A stretch of DNA of 64,000 nucleotides from Scalesia atractyloides (Eukaryota > Streptophyta > Magnoliopsida > Asterales > Asteraceae), in the NCBI GenBank assembly GCA_947069175.1, contig CAMTDV010000013.1:29391857-29455856 (forward strand). Reading direction: 5' to 3'. The notes beneath the pieces are model-generated. The model worked only from the letters and a program-made list of their open reading frames with translations, was not told the origin of the DNA and made no database searches. This document shows positions 33,566 through 45,982 of this stretch, piece after piece. Numbering within the stretch: position 1 is the first letter of the stretch; every line of letters begins with the position of its first letter. The translations under genes were made by a program, and so were the position numbers.

Positions 33566-36498
33566 TGTCACACCCTCAATTTCCACTTGTGGAGTTTTAC
33601 CGCGAGGCGTGTGAACAAACCAGAATCTGAAACACTAGTACGTCGAACGACTCTATATGATTTGATAATACGTTTTCCAAAATAACTTGTTGTAGATTTT
33701 ATATTGTCTAAATTAGTTACCAATATTTAGCAGAAGCATCAGTTTTAAAGTTTGAGCGGAAGCATAAATAAGTAGTGAAGCGGGCGCCAACACAAACGCC
33801 AAAACAAATGAAAATCCCAAAACAATATTAATAAATAAGACTCGATAAAAGATGTCTTGTTCAATGCATGTGCGTGCACCTAGAGCTCCTAGCCTCCTGA
33901 GAAACATGTAAAGAAACAAGTGTCAACATTAAAGATGAGTGAGTTCACAGGTTTTCATAAATTCGTTTGTTCGGTTATAGTTTGTTTTCTCCGTTATCCC
34001 TAACCCGGGATAACGTATTGGTTCCATTATTCCAACCCGGAATAATAAGTTGTTGCTTCCAATATTCCAACCCGGAATATTAAGTTGTTGCGTCCAATAT
34101 TCCAAACCCGGAATATTAAGTTGTTGTTTCCATTATTCCAAACCCGGAATAATACAGTTGATTCGTAATTAAGTTCAATGTTAACATATATAGGTAGCTA
34201 GCCTAAAGTTATGTCACGTAAGTGTTCGCGATCGAAGCTGACTGTTGTGCCTCCGTTTTGCCAGGCCTATCACATGACCATGGCGAGGTTAGGCCGAATT
34301 ATTCACCCGTTGACCATACCCGGTCGGCTAGCGCGACTAGCTCGGATGGGGCTTGTCGGGCCCAGTAGTACTACTTATAACTCCCCCGCTATTAAACCTA
34401 ATACTAACGATCCGAGAGATTGACGAGGACTTAAGTGATAAAGCTGCTTAGTGACCATAACATTACATTAACATTAACTTAGTTACCGAGTAGTTATGTG
34501 ACGTTAAATTCGTATAACGTAAAGAGATTGAGTTTGAGAGTGTATACATGTTTCTCCCCCTGTTGTTTAAAAACCGGATAAAGTTAGGGGCCGTGAACTC
34601 ACCTTTATTTGCTCGGTTAGTGTAGCAAAGATGTTATAAGAGATGGGACCGCTGGTTGCGTCCTAACAAACCAATTAATTTCAAGTCAGTGTGTGAACAC
34701 ACCAATACAAATTCTACACGTAATTTACGCACAAAGTGATACACACAAACAACATATCTAACACTCAAACATGCATGCAAGTATCCTCATGTGAACCTAG
34801 TGATCAAAACAACTTATCATAAACATAAACCGATTCATGCCACAATTTGGTGCACAAAATCACAAGTTCTCAAATTTCAGCTTAGCACTCATAATTCAGC
34901 TGTTTTCTAGGATTTTTATAAAATAGTTCTAACATTCCAAAAATTCCAATATTTTTACAGTAGGTGACATTTATACTATAGAAATTTATATAAATTTTCC
35001 AAGTCCTAAATCTTTACCAATTAACCATAAATATTAATATACTAGGCTGCAGTCAGATTTATCACTTTCTGACCGCAGCCCACGGAAGAATTTATTTAAA
35101 AATCACCGATTGTCCAATTAACGAAATTCCAGTTGGAGTTGCCCGGAAATTTCCATACCTAGTTGCTGTACAAAATTCATGACTCAACTCCCTACTGATT
35201 TTAAAATCCAACTCGATAAACGACTAACAAAATTTCAGGATTTTCACAGCTTTAGTTACTGAACTTATTTGGCCCTTTAAAAATATCAAATGACTTCAGA
35301 AAATTATGAATCCAGCACCATTAGATTCCTTATTCAAATCTCTACGTTCTAGACATCAGAAAATCCGTTTTTCGACAACTATCGACCGAGTTACAGCCAG
35401 ATGAAGTCGGCTGTAACTATTACTCAGCAATTGTTTTCAGCATATTATTATTACAACTTGCATAAACCGTTCCTATTGATCAACCTAAGCGAGCAAAAAC
35501 CGATTTCCAATCATAGATCACTACTAATAACTTATCCATGCAACCCTAGTTCATACTTCTAGTTTTTACAAACAAACATACTCGCAAACTTTCAAGTTCC
35601 GAAAACAATCATGCATATGAACAACAATCAAATCAGCCGATTACATTCAACATATAAAATCCGAAACAACTAATCAATTAATCATTCAAGCATATATATA
35701 TATCCGAACATGATCTCGTAATCAAAGATAACCCTAACCTTGAATAACTAGGTAAACAAGCCGGGATTTGGACAAGGAGTATCCTGCTGTTCCAGCAAGA
35801 TCGCGACCGAGAGGATGATGATAAAGTGGGCTGTTTTGTTGATCGAATAGAGGTGAACAAGGACTGATCTCGCGACTGAATAGAGGTGAAGATGGCGATG
35901 GCTGCTGCTGCGACCGAGAGGAAAGAAAAGAACAAGGAAAGAAGCTGTTTGCGATCACAAGGGGCGAGAACAAGCTGCCGACGGCAGTTTTCTTCTAGGG
36001 TTTGTGTTTGTGTATGAAACATGCATGGGTGTGTGTATATATATAGCGCAAAGGAGATAAGTGGTTACGGTTTTGGTTTAATCTTGTGGCCGAGAAACTA
36101 GGGTTGGTCGGTTTGGGTTTGATCTTTGCGGCCGAGACATGTTTGGGCTGGTTTGGTTTGGTTTTGAACAAAGTAAGTTTGCGGTCTTGGGCTTGATATC
36201 GACCGAGAATGATTTGGGTTGTTCGCAAAGGGTTTGCGGTTTAGGGTTTGGGTTGCACACGGCCGAGAATAGTTTGAGTCCTAAACTTGGTTAATTCCTA
36301 GAGTCACAAGGAATCAAAGTTGGTTCGTGTCGCGGTTCGGTTCGGTTCGTGTACATATCTACCATAATTATTTTATAACTAAGACAATCACACAAACACA
36401 CATCACGTATTCATTAACTCGTACACGTTTAATACTTAGCATATACTTTATTCGACAAGTGTCGTGTTTAAGTTATCCGAAAAACCCGGGATATCACA
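33566..36498 (-). repeat. LTR-c of G (5' LTR)
   Basis: 2933 bp, complete, TGT...ACA, followed by the TCATA duplication. Hairpin array at 33993-34153. It differs from LTR-a and LTR-b at many positions in 35694-36300. Confidence 0.9.
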
Positions 36499-36726
36499 TC
36501 ATATTTAGCGAATCAATTCTACTTATCAATACTTTTACAGTAGGCAACAAAAAGCGATTCCTGTAATGGGGTACTTAACCCTTACAAGGAACGTTACCGC
36601 CTCAAACAAAAACTTAAAACCTTACTTCTTCTAAGCATGTAACTGTCAAACTAAACACCATCATTCTTTTAGTCAAATATATCACTATTTAAATTTCGGG
36701 ACGAAATTTCTAAAAAGCAGGGATAC
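36499..36726 (+). other. 3' end of D internal region with polypurine tract
   Basis: Resumes D after element G. It contains AAAAAGCGATTCCTG and AACGTTACCGCCTCAAA blocks that are conserved in E (43990-43920, minus). It ends with TTCGGGACGAAATT and the purine-rich AAAAAGCAGGGATAC directly before the LTR (PPT). Confidence 0.75.
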
Positions 36727-39366
36727 TGTAACATCCGTAAAAAACGGATTTACCAAACCCGCTCCGTTTATTAACCGAACAATCAGTTAAAAATTTCGTT
36801 GCGAATTTAATGCCCAAAATAATTTTAAACGATACATAATTAATTATTATATGGGAATATATAATTAATTTTTGAAAAACTGTTAAAAATAAGAAAATAA
36901 AAATAATATGGCCCTGCCGGGTTTCGAACCCGGGTCAGTCAGCCGGGTCAAACAACGGACTTAACACTCAACACTTAAACCACTGCGCCACTTGTATTCT
37001 TGTTAATTATTAGAATCATTTAATTCATAACATGTTTTTCCGAATTCAAAACCGGCGCCCAAAATTGCAGTCGTCGGAAATCCCGACTAACTCGCCAAGA
37101 ATCGACGGTTACTTCAGTTATAACGTAAACCTTAAACACTACATCGGTTATAACCGACGCCTGAGTCCGCGACACAAACTATAGCCGCCGAGAAAACGTA
37201 ATGACTTTGAATCAAGTCGGAAATTGGACCAAGTTCATCGATAACCTGCCTTATAAATACCTCCTCGAACCTCTGCAAGCTTTTTCGCTCAAAACCCCAC
37301 CTTTACCCGACGTAAAACCATTCGCCGGAAAACTTCTGTATCTCGCCGGAAAACCGAGCCCTTCACTTCTGAGCCTTACTGAACCCCCTGAGCTTATACC
37401 GAAGTCACCCACATTCTTTTCAAGCTTTCTGAAGACTCGCTGCTACAAGACACATGACGCCGGAACCTGTTGCTGTCGCCAGAGTTCTGCCGGAAAAACA
37501 GAGGAGTCCAGTCGGTATACCTTACGCCTAATTTCTCTTCTTTTTATTCATATCTCATCTGTAATTAACCTCAAAACACTAAAGAACACGATTAAAACAT
37601 CGAACCAGTCGGACTTCCGATTCTGGTTAAAATCAATGAAGAAGACGAAGTTTTCTGTAATGTTTAAGTATAATTAAAATCAAGTTATAACTCGGGTTAG
37701 ACACACAGTCCAGCGGTGGACTGTGTGCACAATAAACACGTAAACGTCTCGAGTTCGAATCTTGTCCCACGCATGCTGCCTTAATAAAAATGTCTTTTTT
37801 TTGTTAACCGAACCGGAGTCACGCTGTACATGTTAAGTTTAATAATAACCGGAATAATAACCAAGTTAGACACACAGTCCAGTGGTGGACTGTGTGTATG
37901 TTTAAATCACATGACACGAGTTCGAGTCCGGGCTACCGCACCGGCCCGGATAATTATTAAACTTTTTATTTAAGTCAGAAATGAAAATACTTAGTTTGTA
38001 TTTAAGTATAATAAAAATCAGTTTAGTTAAAAAGTTGGACACACAGTCCAGCGGTGGACTGTGTGTTAGCATAAACCACAGGTCCCGGGTTCGAGACCTG
38101 TGGAGCGCACCGAGTCTTGGATTAAAATCGTTTTTAAAAAAATAAAGGATTTTCTGATTAATCTAATTAATATATAAATATAATTAAAAACAGAAATATT
38201 TCGGGTTAGACACGTAGCTCAGTTGGTAGAGCTGTGTGCACGCGTACGGGAGGTCTCGGGTTCGAGCCTCACTCAGTGCACACTTACACGCATACGAACC
38301 GGTCAAACAGTCAAGGTCAACGGTCAACGGTCAACGGTCAAAAAAGTCAATTTTTGTATTATTTTTATTTATTTATTTTAATTAAAAATCAATTAAAAAT
38401 ACTTAAAAATAACATTTTTAAGGTTAGAAAATAGCCTTAAACTTACAAAAATACACCCAACAATCCTACTAAAATGGATTAATAAAATCCGTTTACTTAC
38501 CGAACCATAATGCTATTTATCTAGGTTAATTTCACTCGTGGTTAAAACCACTTCGCGTGCATTCAACATCATCAACCGAACGCACCCACTGTGAGTGAAT
38601 CTTACAACTCCCCCTTTTTAATTACACGTTTTTTGGTGTGTCATGTGTCACAAAATAATTAACTCGTTTATTTAAACTTGTGCCATACCATATCGTGATC
38701 TAAACTTAGATTGTTTATATTGTTGTAATTATGTATTTCATTTTGTCAACTTATATGAAATTCATTCATTAAGCACATCAGTTCCTCGTGGTAGACGAGT
38801 TGAGCAACGCGTGCCTCAAAACAAATCCATTATTGCTCATGTGTGTATTATTGATTTTTTATTGTTTGTAGTTATGTCTTTCACATTATCATGTTTATGC
38901 AAATTCATTCATTAGGCCCATCAGTTCCTCGTAAGAGACGAGTTGAGCAACGCGTGCCTCTAAACGATCCATTATTGTTCATGTGTGTATTGTTTAATAT
39001 TAAATTGATTTATGAATAAGTTTACATCTATTTTTACTCATGTGTGGTTGTGCACTTTATTTCATAATCAATTAAATAAACTTGTTCAAATGTTTTCCAT
39101 AGGATTCACTCGCCAACTTTTTGTTGATCCAAAAACCCTTTTACACATGATACAGGTAAACAGGATGAAGCAAGGAAAACATAGAAAATGCCTTAGAAGA
39201 AAACAAAGAAGCTTAGATTGATGTTTAGGGCATTGATGTAATTATGATTGTAAATTTCCATTAAATTGTATTAATGAATATGAAACGTTAAAATAAATAT
39301 CATGAGCTTTGATGATAACCCAATCATGCCCCGATCACCTTTTCCGCTGCGGGTCGGGGTGTGACA
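36727..39366 (+). repeat. 3' LTR of element D
   Basis: 2640 bp, TGTAACATCC...GTGTGACA, nearly identical to the 5' LTR and followed by GTAAA. It carries the tRNA-like modules at 36909-36991 (antisense) and, sense, at about 37700-37773, 37868-37941, 38037-38110 and 38209-38281. Confidence 0.9.
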
Positions 39367-39371
39367 GTAAA

Positions 39372-39897
39372 GAAAAGAAAAAAAAGAACAGGTGCTTGGG
39401 GATTCTGAATTGTTCGATGTTTATTATTTCACAATACTGAATATATACACAATTACTATTACATGTAACTGAATAGAGATATTCCAAAATAAATAATATA
39501 CTCTAAAAATATAAACAATAATCTACGCTAATAAAATCAATTCACTTAAAACGAAAAAACTATGTATTTAAAATTTAATAAGATAATATCCTTGTAGTTT
39601 CTATTCGTATTCTCTAATGATAATGAATCATCATTTATTAATATAAACTTTAATATAGTAATATAATTTGGATTTGAGTGAAAAGTTTAAATTCAGGTTA
39701 AAACGGGTCATATTTAGATTAGTATTACAAAAGTCGCTAGGGGTTAGTCGATTGTTCGGATACCAATCAGTGATTAACTGGTCAGATTATAATTTTTATA
39801 CATAATTTTCATACACTTATATATACACATCAATATGAATATGATATAATACTTCAAAATTAACAACAATGCTTCAAACTTCACATAACAAAGTTCT
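39372..39897. other. Remainder of copia A flank / intergenic, no gene seen
   Basis: AT-rich DNA continuing copia A upstream of its gag remnant (the GTAAA duplication joins it to 11089). No PBS or LTR border could be recognised, so where A ends is unclear. Confidence 0.4.
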
Positions 39898-40250
39898 TGT
39901 TTTGGTCAAAAATCTGATTAAGAATGATGTAATCAAATTTGTAAAGTGAGGTTGAGTGTTTGAGTGACGAAGAATGATAAAATGAGTTGGTTGATGAATG
40001 TAAGGATGAACACAACGATGTATACGAGTAAAAGCCCTCGATCACTAGTAGATCGCCGGCATAAAAACCTCGGATAGTGAAAACGATCACTATCAACTAT
40101 ATTGTACAAAAAAATTACAACTTTGGATGTTGATCAAGTGTGATACAATCGAATACTAAGTGAGAACTCTGGTTTGCAATGAATGCGAGTGTCATCGAAT
40201 ACTAAGTGAGAACTCTAGTTTGCAATGAATGCGAGTGTGTGTGTGTGTAA
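39898..40250 (-). repeat. Inverted fragment of an F-family LTR
   Basis: The reverse complement matches the end of F's LTR (about 50990-51302): CACCCGAGG-, CTACCAGTGATC-, CGTATA- and final GACCAAAACA-like blocks appear in the same order. It starts TGTTTTGGTC at 39898. It includes a 46-bp tandem duplication (40149-40194 and 40195-40240) and a short GT run. Confidence 0.7.
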
Positions 40251-40589
40251 CCGTATATGTTGTATCTAGCACTTGATCAACCCCTTTTGAATTAAGCTAA
40301 CAACTAAGTCCGAAATTCAAGGAAGACCACATTCAAGCTCCATGATCGTTAATAGAATTCATGCAGCATCTTGAACGAATTATGCTGAGATTCCAGCTGA
40401 GGCTTAGTCCACGTCATCCATAACATGCATACGAACATTAGAAAACATAAAGAACAATTGTTAGAAATCATAAGTAATGTTAAGGATCCGTGATCCTCTA
40501 AGTCCCTACACCATCCGCTGAGGATAACTGATCCAGACAACACTTCAGATACATGATCCATAATTAGTAAAACCTATGCCTTAACAGAT

Positions 40590-41225
40590 CTTAGGGCCTA
40601 AGTCTCAACTATTATGGATCCATATTCTGAGGCACCTTCTGGATAAATTATCCTTGAGTGTAGTATGGATCTCCGAGGATAAATAATCCTTAATAGTTAA
40701 TACAGTTTCTAATGATTGTTCTTGATGTTTTCGTATGTTTATGTGAGTGCAGGGAAGGAACGTGGTGGACCAAGTCCAAGCTGGAATATCGCTGAAAAGT
40801 CGTTAGAAGCTAGCACATGCTTATTTTAAAACGGTTATTTACGAAGACGTGGGTCTAGCGATAATATCGCATTTAGTTGTTATTGTTATATTCAAAAGTG
40901 TTAATCTAGTTATTCATTTACTCGTTCGCATACGCACACTAAAAACACAGAGCTTACAACACTCTCGGCAAACACACAATATTGTACCAACTTGATCAAC
41001 TTCCAAAGTTGTATTGAACTTTGTGAGTTAATACACTTGGTGGTTGATAGTTTTCACCACCCGAGGTTTTATGTCGGCGATCTACCAGTGACTTAGCCTT
41101 TTCCTCATATAAATCACCGTGTATCGTTTACATTTTGAGTTCTGTTATCATTACATTCATACAAGCACTCTACATCACAAACAAATTTGGTTACATTATC
41201 CTTAGAGTGATTTTTGACCATAACA
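40590..41225 (+). repeat. 5' LTR of F (3' part, firmly matched)
   Basis: This part matches 50672-51302 throughout (for example GGACCAAGTCCAAGCTGGAA at 40768 and 50844). Sequence 40255-40590 may be the LTR's 5' part, absent from the second copy. It ends TAACA before the PBS. Confidence 0.75.
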
Positions 41226-41228
41226 ATT

Positions 41229-41246
41229 TGGCGCCCACCGTGGGGC
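41229..41246 (+). promoter_or_regulatory. Primer-binding site of F
   Basis: TGGCGCCCACCGTGGGGC, four bases after the LTR end. This type of site is common in Tat-like plant elements; which tRNA it pairs with I leave open. Confidence 0.75.
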
Positions 41247-41312
41247 AAGTGGTGCTTCAATTCTAAAGATCTTTATCAGTTTTCAGCCTATTTTCATCAA
41301 TACCATAACTCT

Positions 41313-41344
41313 ATGGCCTCTCAAGGAAAATCTATTTCAACTGC
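41313..41344 (+). pseudogene. gag of F, first piece (before E)
   Basis: ATG followed by ASQGKSISTA-type codons, cut by element E after the target site ACTGC (41340-41344). The sequence continues at 49277. Confidence 0.6.
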
Positions 41345-43795
41345 TGTCATACCCTGACCCGCAGCGGAAATGGTAGTCGTGGCATGATTAGGTTTTCATC
41401 AAAGCTCATGACATTTACTATAAAGTTTCATATTTATTATTTCTCTTTAAAGAAGAAGTTACAATAAACATACAAACACAACATGTTCAAATACATTTTC
41501 ATTCAAATTACAAACTAGAGTACAATTACAAAGGAAAAACAAAACTAAACGTTCATTCCAAGGCATTTACTTGTTTATTCTTCTAGGCCATCCTATGTGT
41601 TTCTTTTCTCAACCGGATCACCTGTATCATGTGTAAAATAGGGTTTTGGGTCAACAAAAGTGGGCGAGTGAATCTTATTTAAATATTTGAAAGGATTAGT
41701 TATGTTGGTTATTTGAATAAAATTGTGCATAACCAAATATGAATAAACGTAAATGTAAATTTAATCACAAAACACATAATATCAAACAATGCACAAGCAC
41801 ACACACCAAATGATGAACAATGAGATCAAGGCTCAATCAAACGGAGCCGATCTAATGAGGCACCTGATGCTCAACTCGTCTCCCACGAGGAACTGATGGG
41901 CCTAATGAATGATTTGCACGCAACTTGACAAGAATATAAACACGCATCACAACAAACAATATTTACATCACAAGTTTAGATCATATAATGGTAACAGCAC
42001 AAGTTTGAATACACGAAATAATTAAAGCGACACATGATACACCCCAAAACATGAATAAAAAGGGGAATTTGTAAGGATTCACTCACAGTGGGTGCGTTCC
42101 TTGATGACGATAAATGCGCACGAATATTATGATTCAACCGACGAGGGAAAAACTAACCTAAAAAATAAAGAAATGATTTGGTAAATAAATAATTAATATT
42201 TTTAATTTGTGCTCTTAAATGGGATTGTTAGATTTATTTTTGTGAGTTTAAGGAAATTTTCTAACTTTCATAATCTTATTTTTAAGTATTTTTAAATAAT
42301 TTTCCAATTAAATAAATAAATAAAAAGAAATAAAAAGGTTAACTTTTTTTGACCGTTGACCGTTGATCGGTCGGACTGTGTTTTTATATGCGCTGAGTGA
42401 GGTTCGAACTCGGGACCTCTCGTATACGTGCACGCAGCTCTACCAACTGAGCTATGTGTCTAACCCGAAATATTTCTGATTTTAATTATATTTATATACT
42501 ATTTAGATTATTCAGAAATTATTCAATTTTTAAAAAGGATTTAAACTGTCGAACCGGTGTGAGAGCCTGGATTTGAACCCGCGACGTGCATATTATTTTT
42601 GCACACAGTCCACCACTGGTCTGTGTGTCTAACCTGGTTATTATTTCAGTTTTTATTATATTTATACACTTATCACATGCTTCCGGATTTGGCTTTTATA
42701 AAAAGGGTATGTTATTTCAGTGGATCGGTACACAAACAGAACTCGAACCCGGGATGTATGCTTTATAATTGCACACAGTCCACCGCTGGACTGTGTGTCT
42801 AACCTGGTTAAAACATCAAGATTAATTATACTTATTTTCTAGACAAAACTTCATCTTCTTCCTAGACATTACCCAGAAACAGAATCCGACTGTTATCTAT
42901 ATCTTATCAATTCTGGTTACTGGTTTGCGAACTAACGGAATTAAATATGAACATAAAAAGGTTTTAAAGGTTCATACCCACCGGAGAACAGAACTTTGAT
43001 GATCCCGGTGACCAACTCCGGCGAGTTCCAATTTTTCTGGCGAAGCTTGACTTGCGACAGATGCTCTACAGGGAGTTTGAGGTGAGTGTGGGTGACTTCT
43101 GTCGAAGCTCTAGAAGTCCTATTTATAGAGTAAGGCAATAATGGAATAGATTCGGTTTTCCGGCGAGTGGATTTTGGTGATTCCGGTGGTTCTCCGGTGG
43201 GGCAGAGCTCCTTTCAGGCGAGTTTTTGAGAGTAAGCTAGAGAGTATGAGCGAATTCTGAAGGGAATTCGTCTGATATTTATATGGAAAAACAGGGGATG
43301 TTGAATTTCGGTTTTTGGAACCTGTTCGCGTGATTTATTCTCGGGTAAATGTAAATGGGTTCGAATTCGGAAAGAGTTGACGCGGTTACCATCAGTTATA
43401 TCCGTTTGAAATCAAACAGAAACCGCTACTCCATTAATTCCGTGAATTGATCTTGACGATTGATTCGGAGTTTGAAACTGGATTGCAGGTTTATTTATAA
43501 GTTATCTGTTTTCTAAATAAATCACCAAAGTGTGTGTAGTGTAGTGGTATGTTTTGTGTGTGTACAAGCGGGAGACCCGGGTTCGAGACCCGGCTTCCCC
43601 ATCCTGTTTCCTTAATTAATTTTCCTTAATTTTTATTATTATTATTTATTAATTGTGGTTTTTAATCTCTAAAATATTTATTAATTATGTATTATTTTAA
43701 ATAACCGACACGATAAATACGCAACGAACTTTTAACCGAATATTTGATTGATAAACGGTGCGGGTTTTTGAAACCCGATTTTCACGAATGTTACA
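41345..43795 (-). repeat. 3' LTR of element E
   Basis: 2451 bp, near-identical to 46827-49271. Contains sense tRNA-like modules (42389-42460, 42558-42629, 42727-42799, minus) and an antisense one (43532-43600, plus). It also has a 29-bp hairpin unit at about 41825-41853 that D carries six times in its internal region. Confidence 0.9.
42389..43600 (-). other. tRNA-like modules in E 3' LTR
   Basis: In element order: an antisense module at 43532-43600 (plus strand; A-box-like TAGTGTAGTGG, T-arm CCGGG-TTCGAGA-CCCGG), two modules with the ACACAGTCCA/TGGACTGTGT hairpin, and one with TAGCTCAGTTGGTAGAGC. The order and orientations equal those of D, with one middle module fewer. Confidence 0.75.
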
Positions 43796-44632
43796 GTATC
43801 CCCTACTTTTAGAAATTTCGTCCCGAAATTGAAGTAGTAGTGGTGTCTTTGACTTGGAGGGAGGGTGTTTTAATTTGACAATTACATAATTAGAAGAGGG
43901 TGAGAGTTTAAATCTTATTTGAGGCGGTAACGTTCCTAGTAAGGGTTGAAAACCGTGCCACAGGAATCGCTTTTTGATACCTAAAGTATAAGAATGCGGA
44001 ACATGGATAAACAGAGTTGATTGACTAGGTATGATTTCATGCATAAGAGTTTTGAGGGAATTGATACGTTTGAAAAGATAAGGTTATATCACAAAATAAA
44101 ACTTCAACCATGATGATACTAAAACCTACACGGAACTTCTCATAACCGCCTGACAACGCTTTTGATCCTTTGACAAGAATACTTATATATAGGAAGTACC
44201 AGCGGCGTATCCACCATATTCTTGTCAAATTTTCATTGGCTTTGTCAGTAAGTTATGATTAGTTCTATGTGACTCTAAAATCTACAAAACAAACACAACA
44301 GCCAAAGCTTGAGTCTCAAATCTGAAAGGATATATGATCGAATGATGACAGTACCTCTCTCGTTTGTTATGATGAAGGGGTTAGTCTGTAAAAGTGAGAC
44401 ACAACCCAACTTCTTTCAATTATGAGATCGGGGTACGTCGAGATGTATGATGATATGAGAGTTAAATCAATGTGTAAAGGTATAAAACAAAACCGTAATA
44501 ACAATTCGCATTAAAATTCTTGAATACATAAATTCCCAATTTATAACTGGGATACGTAAAGATTGAGATAACATAAAGAAAACATTAAAACTAGACGATT
44601 GGAGTTGAATCTTGATTCTTGGTGAGGGAAAA
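43796..44632 (-). other. 3' region of E with PPT and one 119-bp structured unit
   Basis: The minus strand ends with a purine-rich AAAAGTAGGGGATAC just before the LTR. The 119-bp unit lies at 44140-44258 with outer arms TCATAAC/GTTATGA and inner arms TTTGACAAGAATA/TATTCTTGTCAAA. No ORF of note. Confidence 0.8.
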
Positions 44633-45982
44633 CTAGTTGGATGATTCGTTTGGGCCGTTATTATCTTCAACAGGATTGGCGTTGATATTGTAAGCTCTTC
44701 CTCTTGCTGGTGGTGGAGCTGGGTTTGCTTGATTTGCTTGGTTAACTGGGTTTGCTTGGGCTTGGGTGTTTATGATGTTAACCAATCGAGGGCACGTGTT
44801 TCTAAAGTGGGTAGGGTCGCCACAATTAAAACAAGCTCGAACATATGGGAACATGGGGTATTGGGGTTGTTGATATGTTTAGATCATGTTTTGAGTAGGG
44901 GGTGAGGCTTGGTTTTGAGGGGCACGACAAGTTTTGCTCCAATGACCATAATGCCCACAATTTGCACACAGTCGACAAGGTACAGTAGATGGATGGTGAT
45001 AAAAACAGGTGTTGCATTGAGGGTGAGCTCCAATGTAAGGTTTCTTATTTGGGTAAGTAGAGTTGGGTGCTACCTGAGTGATTGGGATGGCTTGGAAGGG
45101 TACGGCTTGTGAAGCTGGTTGATTGCCTTGGGTGATAGCGAAATTTTGCCCATCTCGTTTTCTCTTAGGAGTGGTTTGAGAAGAGGATTCGGTTTGGGTT
45201 GGGTTTAAGGTTTCGGTTGATGCTTTATCCTTCTTCTTTTCCTCCTTGAAATCTTTATTCTGTATGTGGTTTTCGGTGAGCTCTGTAGCCAACTCCATTG
45301 CTGCTTCCAAAGTTGCAGGTGTGGTACTTATTACAGGGTCTTGAATTTTTGAAGGAAGGCCTCGAATGTAGTGCTCGATCAAACGGTAGAGGGGAGTGAA
45401 CAAGTTGGGGACCATCTGATTTAACTCAAGGAATCTCTTGTTGTATGTGGTGTGGTCGCCCTCCTTTTGTTTCAAAGAATAGAACTCATCTTCCAATTTC
45501 TTGATTTCGCTTCTTGGACAGAAACGTCTTGTCATGATTTCCTTCAACTCTTCCCAAATCAAAGTCATAGCATCTTCAGCACCTCGCTTGGCCTTCTCTG
45601 TATTCCACCATGTAAGTGCTACTCCGAACAAACGACCGGTATCATATCGCACCTTGCGATCATCGGGGCAGTCGCAATTGAGAAAAGTGTTTTCCATCTC
45701 CTCGGACCAATGGAGGAGAGCGGTGACACCTTCAGTCCCTTCGTATTTTGGAGGGTCGCAGGATTTGAAATGTTTGAAGGTGCATTTAGTGGTATTTGGG
45801 GGAGGGTTGACAACATTTTGATCTTCTTGATTGATTGGGTTGACGGGATTAGTGGTAAGGGCTTGTTGAACTTGAACTACGATGTTGGGTATTACGGCAG
45901 CCATTTGTTGAGCGATTTGGGCAGCCATGCGCTCGCGGGATTTTCCTGATCTCATACTCCTACGAGAGAGACTAGAAGACAT
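44633..45982 (-). pseudogene. gag of element E (one premature stop)
   Basis: 450 codons from ATG at 45982 to 44633, with one TAA at 44879-44881 where D has CAA. Basic N-terminus (SLSRRSMRSGKSRERM), capsid with FKSCDPPKYEGTEG, LTWWNTEKAKRG and LIEHYIRGLPSKIQD, then two CCHC knuckles (CANCGHYGHWSKTC and CFNCGDPTHFRNTC), the second lying after the stop. Gag of D and E match along their whole length. The stops fall at different sites, so the frame was probably open in their ancestor. Confidence 0.85.

Larger units (their letters stand above)
17768..36498 (-). mobile_element. Tekay-type chromovirus G, tandem LTR-int-LTR-int-LTR
   Basis: Flanked by TCATA on both sides (17763-17767 and 36499-36503), so it entered D in one event. 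In minus-strand order: 5' LTR-c (36498-33566), internal b (33565-27571), middle LTR-b (27570-24633), internal a (24632-20586), and truncated 3' LTR-a (20585-17768). Internal a lacks about 2.07 kb (end of LTR, integrase and part of RNase H); the junction is at 20585/20586 with ATA microhomology. Long LTRs, an iMet PBS and the integrase C-terminus VRWDSKRGPEFTWERED place it in the Tekay (Del) chromoviruses. Confidence 0.9.
11095..39366 (+). mobile_element. Gag-only LTR element D (TR-GAG-like), split by G
   Basis: Plus-strand element flanked by GTAAA, with 5' LTR (11095-13722), tRNA-Met PBS, long leader, gag, a repeat-rich 3' region and 3' LTR (36727-39366). Without the nested element G it is about 9.5 kb. 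There is no protease, RT or integrase anywhere in it, so it can move only with enzymes supplied by a relative. Its gag and leader match element E closely. Zinc-knuckle gag, iMet PBS and LTRs over 2.5 kb suggest derivation from a Ty3/gypsy chromovirus, but without pol the lineage is inferred. Elements of this layout have been called TR-GAGs. Confidence 0.85.
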
